In this document: positions 23,182 through 29,475 of the stretch, one piece after another
How the letters are laid out: the number at the start of each line of letters is the position of its first letter
Position numbering within the stretch: position 1 is the stretch's first letter
Assembly (NCBI GenBank): GCA_001689535.1
Contig: LUJP01000047.1
Span: forward strand, 26,250 to 55,724
Reading direction: 5' to 3'
Source: Bacteroidales bacterium M5
Lineage (GTDB): Bacteria; Bacteroidota; Bacteroidia; Bacteroidales; Muribaculaceae
Length of the DNA: 29,475 nt
Translations under genes and position numbers: made by a program
The notes under the pieces: generated by a model
Database searches by the model: none
What the model was told of the DNA's origin: nothing
Seen by the model: only the letters and a program-made list of their open reading frames with translations

Positions 23182-24429
23182 ATGGACAGAGAAATTCCAA
23201 AAGAGGTAATCATGCGGCAGAAACGCCGCCGTCTGATACGCATCTGCGTAATATCGGCAGCAGTCATAGCCGTAGTGATTACAGCGGTTCTCCTGCTTAG
23301 AAAAGGAGTAAAGGCTTCCGACCTGAAAATATGCGAGGCCGACCGCGGTACAATCGAAACTTCAATCAACGCCACCGGCAAGGTGGCTCCGGCTTTCGAG
23401 GAGATAATCAACTCGCCCATCGCTACCAAAATCGTGGAGGTCTACAGCAAAGCCGGCGACAGCGTGAGTGCCGGAACTCCTCTGCTGCGCCTCGACCTCC
23501 TCTCGGCCGAAACCGAGCTCAAGAGAATTCAGGACGAGCGCGACATGAAACGCCTCGAGCTCGACAAGCTCCGCCTCAACAACAACACCTTCCTCACCAA
23601 TCTCGACATGCAGATTCGCGTCAAGCAGATGTCGGTGAACCGTCTGGCGGCCGAGGTGGTCAACGAGCAGCGTCTCGACAGCCTGGGCTCAGGCACCGGC
23701 GACAAGGTGCGCGAGGTGAAGCTGGCCTACGAGACCGCGCGCCTGGAGCTTGAGCAGCTGCGCAAGGAACTTGTCAACGAGCGCGACGTGCGCCAGGCCG
23801 ACGAGCGCATGAAAGCTCTTGAGCTTTCCATCTCCGACCGCAACCTTGCCGAGACCATGCGAACCTTCGACGACGCCAAGATCAAGGCGACGCGCGCAGC
23901 CACCCTCACCTATATCAACGACCAGATAGGCCAGCAGATAGCCCAGGGAGAGCGCGTGGCCGTGATAGCCGACCTAAGCCGCTTCAAGGTAGAAGGCGAA
24001 ATCGCCGACAGCTACGTGGACCGCATAGTGGTGGGAGCGCCGACGGTCACCCGCATAGGCCGGGAGCAGCTGCGCGGCGTGATAACCAATGTGACACCGT
24101 TATCGACCAACGGCGTAGTTGCTTTCTCCGTGAAACTCGACGACGACTCCAATCCCCGCCTGCGCTCGGGACTGAAGAGCGACGTGTATGTGATGTGCGA
24201 CGTCCGCGACAATGTGGTGCGCATAGCCAACGGCCCCTACTACAAGGGAGCAGGCCGTTACGACCTCTTCGTGCAGACCTCCGACAATCTTCTTGAAAAG
24301 CGCTCGGTGCGTCTTGGCGACAGCAACTATGAATATGTGGAGGTGCTCGACGGCATAGCGCCCGGAGAAAAAGTAGTGACTTCGGACATGAGCGAGTACC
24401 GCGAGTCAGACAAGCTCACCCTCAGATAA
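23182..24429 (+). CDS. Efflux periplasmic adaptor subunit (HlyD/MacA family)
   Basis: The 415-residue protein has one N-terminal membrane helix (about 19-39) after a basic RQKRRRLIR stretch. The first half of the lipoyl-like domain (INATGKVAPAFEEII...VSAGTPLLRLD, about 62-105) is followed by a long coiled-coil hairpin (about 105-250) rich in Glu, Arg and Leu. The second lipoyl half (QQIAQGERVAVIADLSRFKVEG) and a beta-barrel domain complete it. This order is typical of MacA/HlyD adaptors that bridge an inner-membrane ABC transporter and TolC. ATG 23182 is used; ATG 23212 (Met11) is an equally possible start. It is the first gene of a five-gene operon. The exported substrate is unknown. Confidence 0.9.
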   Translation: MDREIPKEVIMRQKRRRLIRICVISAAVIAVVITAVLLLRKGVKASDLKICEADRGTIETSINATGKVAPAFEEIINSPIATKIVEVYSKAGDSVSAGTPLLRLDLLSAETELKRIQDERDMKRLELDKLRLNNNTFLTNLDMQIRVKQMSVNRLAAEVVNEQRLDSLGSGTGDKVREVKLAYETARLELEQLRKELVNERDVRQADERMKALELSISDRNLAETMRTFDDAKIKATRAATLTYINDQIGQQIAQGERVAVIADLSRFKVEGEIADSYVDRIVVGAPTVTRIGREQLRGVITNVTPLSTNGVVAFSVKLDDDSNPRLRSGLKSDVYVMCDVRDNVVRIANGPYYKGAGRYDLFVQTSDNLLEKRSVRLGDSNYEYVEVLDGIAPGEKVVTSDMSEYRESDKLTLR

Positions 24430-24469
24430 ACCAACCGAAACAATCAAAACAACAATAAAAAACACAGTC

Positions 24470-25144
24470 ATGTCAATAATCCAAGTAAAAGACGTAAACA
24501 AAATCTACCGGACCAACGAAGTGGAGACACTCGCACTGGAAAACGTCAACATCAGCATCGAGAAAGGTGAATTCGTAAGTATCATGGGCCCCTCGGGCTG
24601 CGGCAAATCAACCCTGCTCAACATCATAGGCCTGCTGGACAGCCCCACATCAGGCATCGTGGAGATTGACGGAAAGACCACAACCGGAATGAGCGACCGC
24701 CAGCTGGCCGCTTTCCGCAACCGCTATCTGGGCTTCGTGTTCCAGAGCTTCCATCTGATACCGTCGCTCAACGTGACCGACAACGTGGAGCTGCCCCTGA
24801 TCTACCGCAAGGGCGTGAGCGACAAGGAGCGTGTCGCCCGTGCGCGCGAGGTGCTTGACCGCGTGGGTCTGGCCCACCGCATGCGCCACATGCCCGGACA
24901 GCTTTCCGGCGGACAGTGCCAGCGCGTGGCCATAGCCCGCGCCATAATAGGCTCGCCCGAGATAATCCTGGCCGACGAACCTACCGGTAACCTCGACTCG
25001 AAGATGGGTGCCGAAGTGATGGAGATGCTCCACCGCCTCAACAAGGAGGACGGACGCACCATAGTGATGGTGACCCACAATGAGGAGCAGGCCCGTCAGA
25101 CCGACCGCATAATCCGCTTCCTCGACGGCCGTCAGGTCCAGTAA
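24470..25144 (+). CDS. ABC transporter ATPase, MacB/LolD type
   Basis: The 224-residue ATPase has every motif. Walker A is GPSGCGKST (40-48), the Q-loop Gln92 lies in VFQSFHL, the signature is LSGGQ (145-149), Walker B ends at Asp169-Glu170 in ILADEPTGNLD, and the switch His203 lies in VTHNEE. Length and motif spacing fit the MacB/LolD/FtsE group, which powers FtsX-type permeases. It works with the two permeases encoded immediately downstream. It lies 40 bp after the adaptor gene, within an AC-rich gap with no terminator. Substrate cannot be inferred. Confidence 0.93.
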   Translation: MSIIQVKDVNKIYRTNEVETLALENVNISIEKGEFVSIMGPSGCGKSTLLNIIGLLDSPTSGIVEIDGKTTTGMSDRQLAAFRNRYLGFVFQSFHLIPSLNVTDNVELPLIYRKGVSDKERVARAREVLDRVGLAHRMRHMPGQLSGGQCQRVAIARAIIGSPEIILADEPTGNLDSKMGAEVMEMLHRLNKEDGRTIVMVTHNEEQARQTDRIIRFLDGRQVQ

Positions 25145-25178
25145 CCCATTACGTATCATCCAATCTCATTTCACAGCA

Positions 25179-26474
25179 ATGAAACTCAACACCATATTCC
25201 GCTCGGCATGGTTTCAGATGAAACACCAGAAAGTGCTGAGCATTGTAACGATAGCGGGCACCTCGCTGGCCATTTTCCTGATAATGATAGTGGTGATGAT
25301 GCAGGAGGTGCTTACGGCTCCCTTCGCACCGGAAAGCAACCGCGACCGCTTCCTCCACTACAAATTTCTTTCATCATACAAAGAGGAATGGGGCGAGGGA
25401 AACAATTCCAACGGCCCCATGAGCTACAATACTGCCAAACAGATGCTGCTCTCGCTGGAGACACCCGAGGCAGCCACCGCCTACCGCGCCTTCACCGCAC
25501 CGGCGGCCATGTCCATCCCGAAAGGCGAGAACGTCCAGGCCGACTTCCGACCCGTCGACGACAACTTCTGGAAGGTGTTCGATTTCACGTTCATCGACGG
25601 CAAACCTTTCACCAAAGCCGACTTCGATGCCGGACGGCCCGAAATAGTGATTACCGAGAGTGTTGCCCGCAAGGTATTCGGCACAACCGAAGTAGCCGGA
25701 CGTGAAATCCTGATGAATCTGGCCCCGTTCAGAGTAGCCGGAGTGGTGAAAGATGTGTCAACCCTTGCCGACGCATGCTATGCACAGGTATGGCCCAACC
25801 TCTCGGCCACGGCCTCCATGAATGATACGTGGGGAACCATACATGGCCCAATCAGCGTGACACTCCTTGCCCACAGCCGCGACGATTTCGCGAAAATAAA
25901 AGATGAATATAATAAGGCCCACGACCGCTACGAGGACCAGCTCAAATCTGAAGGCTGGAAGATACTGTCGCGCAACCGTCCCTACGACCAGGAAACTCAG
26001 GTGGTAGCCCTGGCAGCCAATATAGAGCCGGATCTTCCCGGTGAACGCCGCCGCCGACTGATAATCTATCTGATTCTTCTCATAGTCCCGGCCATCAACC
26101 TCAGCTCCATGACCCAGAGCCGCCTGAAACAGCGCACGGCCGAGATAGGCGTTCGCCGCTCGTTCGGGTGCACCCGCGGCCGCATCATCGCCGACATCAT
26201 CACCGAGAATCTGGCGATGACACTGGTGGCAGGCGTTATCGGACTGCTGCTCAGCGTGATATTCGGCTATCTATGCAACAGTCTGCTTTTCGCGCAGCCG
26301 TACTCCATGACATTCAACCCGCCCAAGGTTGACAGCTCGATACTCTTCCACTGGTCGACGTTCGGATGGGCAATGCTGTTCTGCTTCATACTCAACCTGC
26401 TCAGCAGCGGCCTGCCGGCATTCAACGCCTCGCGCACCAGTCTGGTCAACGCCCTGTCGGGACGCTCCAAATAA
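25179..26474 (+). CDS. FtsX/MacB-family ABC transporter permease (first)
   Basis: The 431-residue protein has one N-terminal membrane helix (about 18-42) and a large periplasmic MacB-type domain (about 45-285, with DDNFWKVFDFTFIDGKPF and ESVARKVFG). Three C-terminal helices lie at about 292-312, 344-366 and 392-414. Between helices 2 and 3 the motif RTAEIGVRRSFGCTRGRI is the usual FtsX-family coupling segment. It probably pairs with the following permease as a heterodimer driven by the upstream ATPase. MacB-type transporters extrude molecules from the periplasm through TolC by a mechanotransmission cycle. It is 34 bp after the ATPase gene. Confidence 0.9.
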   Translation: MKLNTIFRSAWFQMKHQKVLSIVTIAGTSLAIFLIMIVVMMQEVLTAPFAPESNRDRFLHYKFLSSYKEEWGEGNNSNGPMSYNTAKQMLLSLETPEAATAYRAFTAPAAMSIPKGENVQADFRPVDDNFWKVFDFTFIDGKPFTKADFDAGRPEIVITESVARKVFGTTEVAGREILMNLAPFRVAGVVKDVSTLADACYAQVWPNLSATASMNDTWGTIHGPISVTLLAHSRDDFAKIKDEYNKAHDRYEDQLKSEGWKILSRNRPYDQETQVVALAANIEPDLPGERRRRLIIYLILLIVPAINLSSMTQSRLKQRTAEIGVRRSFGCTRGRIIADIITENLAMTLVAGVIGLLLSVIFGYLCNSLLFAQPYSMTFNPPKVDSSILFHWSTFGWAMLFCFILNLLSSGLPAFNASRTSLVNALSGRSK

Positions 26475-26505
26475 ACGGTTTGCCAAACACAAAAAACTAC
26501 CAAAA

Positions 26506-27750
26506 ATGAACAAGAAACTATTTACCCAGATAAAAAACGAATGGCGCACCAACCTCTGGCTTGTGACCGAGCTGCTGGTGGTGAGTGTGGTGCTCTGGTA
26601 TATCGTGGACTTTTTCTATACAAGCATCTCCACCCGCATCATTCCGCTCGGCTTCGACATAGAGCACTGCTACCGTGTGGATGTGGATGAAGTCAACGTG
26701 AAAAGTCCGGAATATATTCCCGATCGCGGTGACGAACAGAACGGAGCCGACCGTATGGAACTCATGGAGCGTATCCGCCGCCGTCCCGAAATAGAAGCAG
26801 TGTGCTGGGGGCAGAACTCATATCCCTATAATGGTTCAAACTCCGGAATAGGCGTGCAGTACATTGGCGAGGGAGATACCTTGCAGACCGACGGCTATAC
26901 GCTGCGCCGCTACGTGACACCCGATTTCGTGCGCGTGTTCCGCTACCAAGGAGTCAACGGCGAGACTTCCGAAGAGCTTGCCGCCATGCTCAAAGAAGGC
27001 AAAGTGCTTATCAACAACGATCTTTTCTGGAAACAGAAAGTGGAACTGAAGGATTACACAGGCAAAGAATTTATAATCGGCGACACATCCACTATAAAAC
27101 GCCTCGGCGCGGCACTGGTTCCCCCGCGCTACTGCGACTACCAGACATGGAACGACTGCGTGGTGATGGATCTGCCCCGATGGTGGTATTGCTGGGCCAA
27201 CGAGCTGTGCATCCGCGTGAAACCCGAAATGGACCATGACATCAAAGAGATGCTGATGAAGGACGCGCCCACGCAGTTCCGCATCGGCAACCTGATGGTG
27301 ACCGACGTGGTATCGTTCAAGGATATCCGCCGCAACTTCCAGACATTCTACACCAACCGTGAACGCAACTACTACGCCGGCATGGGCTTCCTGCTGCTCA
27401 ACATATTCCTGGGGCTTCTGGGCACATTCTGGTTCCGCACGCAGCAGCGCGTGGGCGAGATAGCCATACGCAAAGTCAACGGCGCTACAGACCGCAGCAT
27501 ATTCAACCGCCTGATAGGCGAAGGCCTCCTGCTGCTTGTGGTAGCCACCATTCCGGCCGCAGCGATAGACACGGCTCTGTCATGGTATGAGTTCAACTCC
27601 TATTTCGACGGATACATAGGCTGGGGCCGCACCTCGCTCTGCATCCTCGTGACCTTCGGCCTGATGGCCCTGATGATTGTGCTGGGCATCATAATACCCG
27701 CACGCCGCGCCATGCGCATCAAACCGGCAATAGCCCTCAAAGACGAATAA
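26506..27750 (+). CDS. FtsX/MacB-family ABC transporter permease (second)
   Basis: The 414-residue protein has the same layout as the preceding gene: helices at about 17-38, 291-309, 338-358 and 377-398, with a periplasmic domain from about 40 to 285. The coupling segment reads RVGEIAIRKVNGATDRSIFN. An in-frame ATG at 26329 would add 59 residues overlapping the previous gene with no sensible protein character, so the ATG at 26506 is preferred. The two permeases are diverged paralogs, as expected of a heterodimer. The TolC gene starts 2 bp after its stop. Confidence 0.9.
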   Translation: MNKKLFTQIKNEWRTNLWLVTELLVVSVVLWYIVDFFYTSISTRIIPLGFDIEHCYRVDVDEVNVKSPEYIPDRGDEQNGADRMELMERIRRRPEIEAVCWGQNSYPYNGSNSGIGVQYIGEGDTLQTDGYTLRRYVTPDFVRVFRYQGVNGETSEELAAMLKEGKVLINNDLFWKQKVELKDYTGKEFIIGDTSTIKRLGAALVPPRYCDYQTWNDCVVMDLPRWWYCWANELCIRVKPEMDHDIKEMLMKDAPTQFRIGNLMVTDVVSFKDIRRNFQTFYTNRERNYYAGMGFLLLNIFLGLLGTFWFRTQQRVGEIAIRKVNGATDRSIFNRLIGEGLLLLVVATIPAAAIDTALSWYEFNSYFDGYIGWGRTSLCILVTFGLMALMIVLGIIIPARRAMRIKPAIALKDE

Positions 27751-27752
27751 TC

Positions 27753-29228
27753 ATGAATCCGATCAAGTCCATATCCTTAGGACTCGCGCTCGCCACCTCG
27801 CTCGTGGCGGGCGGCGAGACCCTATCGATAACCCTGGAGGACGCCATAGCGCGAGCCCGCGTGCAGAGCGTGAACGCGGCCGTGGCCCTCAACGAGCTGC
27901 GCACCTCCTACTGGGAATACCGCACCTACAAGGCCGAACTGCTTCCGGAAGTGAACTTCAGTTCCAAACTTCCGGGCTACTACAAGCAGTACAGCACTTA
28001 TCAGAGTGAAGACGGCACCTACAACTTCGTGCGCAACAACTACATGCAGATGAACGGCGAACTGTCCGTAGACCAGAATATCTGGCTCACCGGCGGAACC
28101 CTCTCGCTGACCACCTCGATCGACTTCCTGCGACAGCTCGACGGCGACAAATACAACCGTTTCATGTCAATACCGGTGGCGCTGACGCTGAGCCAGCCTA
28201 TATTCGGCGTGAACAACGTGAAATGGAACCGCAAGATAGAGCCCGTGCGCTATGCCGAGGCCAAGGCGCGGTTTCTCACGGCCACCGAAGAGGTGGCTAT
28301 GGCCGCCGTGCAGCATTTCTTCAACCTGCTGATGGCCCGCGAGAACCTCGACATTGCCAGGCAGAACCTCGACAACGCCTCGAAGCTCTACGATGTGGCC
28401 AAAGTGAAGCGCGAGATGGGCCAGATAAGCGAGAACGACCTCCTGCAGATGGAACTCAACCTGCTCACGGCCCGCTCGTCGTACACTGAAAGCGAGAGCA
28501 ATCTGAAAAGCAACATGTATCAGCTGCGCTCGTTTCTGAACTACGACGAGAGTGTGGAGCTGCAGCCGGTAGTGCCCACGGTGATACCCTCGATTGACGT
28601 GGTGTACACCGACGCGCTTGACCGCGCCCTGGCCAACAACATGTTTGCCAAGAACCTGCGCCGCCGTCAGCTTGAAGCCGACTACGAGGTGGCCAAAGCC
28701 AAGGGCAATATGCGCCAGATTACTCTCTATGCCCAGGTGGGCTACACAGGCACATCGCAGCAGCTTCCGCAGGCCTACAACAACCTGAAGAGCAATCAGG
28801 TGGTGGAAGTGGGCGTGAAGATACCACTGCTCGACTGGGGCAAGCGCCGCGGTGCGGTGAAGGTGGCCCAGAGCAACCGCGATGTGGTGGAGAGCCGCCT
28901 GCGTCAGGAGACCCTTGACTTCAACCAGAACCTCTTCATACTGGTGGAACGCTTCAACAACCAGCGCAAGCAGCTATCGATAGCCGACAAGGCCGACGAG
29001 ATAGCCCAGAAGCGCTACCACACCAACGTGGAGACATTCCTGATAGGCAAAATCTCGACTCTCGACCTCAACGACTCGCAGACACGCAAGGATGAGTCGC
29101 GCCAGAAATATGTGAATGAACTCTTCTATTATTGGTATTACTATTATCAGTTGCGGAGCGTGACATTATGGGACTATGAACGCGGCACAGGCATAGATGC
29201 CGACATAGAACGGATGGTCCGCAATTAA
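27753..29228 (+). CDS. TolC-family outer-membrane efflux channel
   Basis: The 491-residue protein has a Sec signal peptide (MNPIKSISLGLALATSLVAG) and the duplicated helical-hairpin and beta-strand repeat of TolC proteins. The first half has LEDAIARARVQS and AVQHFFNLLMARENLDIARQ. The second half has YTDALDRALANN, KIPLLDWGKRRGAVKVAQ and RLRQETLDFNQNLF. The conserved LDWGKR/IPLLDWG block before the second hairpin is a family hallmark. It forms the exit duct for the ABC pump encoded upstream and ends the operon. A short palindrome follows 48 bp downstream and may terminate transcription. Confidence 0.92.
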   Translation: MNPIKSISLGLALATSLVAGGETLSITLEDAIARARVQSVNAAVALNELRTSYWEYRTYKAELLPEVNFSSKLPGYYKQYSTYQSEDGTYNFVRNNYMQMNGELSVDQNIWLTGGTLSLTTSIDFLRQLDGDKYNRFMSIPVALTLSQPIFGVNNVKWNRKIEPVRYAEAKARFLTATEEVAMAAVQHFFNLLMARENLDIARQNLDNASKLYDVAKVKREMGQISENDLLQMELNLLTARSSYTESESNLKSNMYQLRSFLNYDESVELQPVVPTVIPSIDVVYTDALDRALANNMFAKNLRRRQLEADYEVAKAKGNMRQITLYAQVGYTGTSQQLPQAYNNLKSNQVVEVGVKIPLLDWGKRRGAVKVAQSNRDVVESRLRQETLDFNQNLFILVERFNNQRKQLSIADKADEIAQKRYHTNVETFLIGKISTLDLNDSQTRKDESRQKYVNELFYYWYYYYQLRSVTLWDYERGTGIDADIERMVRN

Positions 29229-29276
29229 TCTTCCGGAGAGGAAAGTGTTGCGAAACTAAAATCACCGTCCAAATTT

Positions 29277-29304
29277 GTAGGGATGTTCCATGGAGCGTCC
29301 CTAC
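29277..29304. repeat. 28-bp near-palindrome, possibly also the operon terminator
   Basis: GTAGGGATGTTCCA and TGGAGCGTCCCTAC form a near-perfect inverted repeat centred on CCATGG, with G-T wobble positions, followed by TTTT. It shares the GTAGGG...TCCATGGA layout with 22841-22864. It may therefore be a dispersed palindromic element that also serves as terminator for the efflux operon. Confidence 0.75.
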
Positions 29305-29429
29305 TTTTGGCGGTTCTGTGATACCCTCCGGCATCCGGCCTCTAAAAAACACACGGCGTCCGGCAATCTGCGTCCAGCCATTCTGACGGAGGTACCGTGG
29401 GCCGGACGTAAGGATATTGAAAAAAACTG

Positions 29430-29437
29430 TAATTTTG
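29430..29437 (+). promoter_or_regulatory. Putative -7 box for a gene beyond the window
   Basis: TAATTTTG matches TAnnTTTG. No -33 element is visible at the expected spacing. An 8-bp inverted repeat, CGTCCGGC (29357-29364) with GCCGGACG (29401-29408), lies just upstream and could be an operator. The rest of 29305-29475 holds no recognisable gene. Confidence 0.4.
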
Positions 29438-29475
29438 CAATATGATACTTAGAGCCGGTTCCCCAATATTTGTTA

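Noticed and set aside
26329..26505. Upstream ATG extending the second permease by 59 residues
   Set aside because: It overlaps the first permease gene in another frame and gives a Ser/Arg/Cys-rich tail; the membrane protein starts naturally at 26506.

Overview
The window looks like a chromosomal segment of a gut Bacteroidales bacterium, most likely a Muribaculaceae (S24-7-type) member. The evidence is the gene content: Mfa1/Mfa2-type fimbrial proteins, DUF3575 and DUF4906 proteins, a lipid-anchored Omp85 protein, and an FtsX-type ABC efflux operon with its own TolC. Further support comes from TAnnTTTG-type -7 promoter boxes, weak Shine-Dalgarno signals, and the relaxed lipoprotein boxes typical of the phylum. 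Assignment to the family is inference.

Region 1 (1-14,770) is a plus-strand fimbriation locus. It opens with a repeat array, a palindrome, a G9 tract, a -7 box and a leader of about 315 nt. Genes follow in this order: a DUF3575 barrel protein, a DUF3868/OmpA-like protein with a TPR-like tail, a 738-residue Mfa1-type major fimbrillin, a FimB/Mfa2-type anchor, a fimbrillin-like lipoprotein overlapping it by 4 bp, and two paralogous lipoproteins of about 1,095 residues with DUF4906-like regions. The last two are probably tip or accessory adhesins. A hairpin terminator separates them and another follows the second. The major fimbrillin gene is flanked on both sides by arrays of the same subtype of GC-rich palindromic repeat.

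Region 2 (14,770-18,230) is on the minus strand: a TamL-like Omp85 lipoprotein followed by a phosphoglycolate-phosphatase-like HAD hydrolase. A promoter region shared with Region 3 lies at 18,068-18,228.

Region 3 (18,229-22,772, plus strand) has a beta-galactosidase-like GH2 enzyme whose signal peptide lies in another reading frame, with a G6 run at the likely shift point. A TM1586-type nitroreductase-like gene overlaps the GH2 stop. An ion-channel-like membrane protein follows, with an atypical selectivity filter (TVGCN).

Region 4 (22,773-29,228, plus strand) is a complete efflux operon: HlyD-type adaptor, ABC ATPase, two FtsX/MacB-type permeases and a TolC-type outer-membrane channel. Its 409-bp upstream region holds several palindromes, three TGTACG direct repeats and a sigma-54-like -24 element. 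The window ends in a palindromic repeat and a -7-like box for a gene lying outside.

I did not find a wholly new system. The most noteworthy signals are the repeat-flanked fimbrillin cassette, the duplicated mosaic adhesins, the frame-shifted GH2 gene, the atypical channel filter and the possible sigma-54 control of the efflux operon. No tRNA, rRNA, CRISPR array or transposase was recognised.
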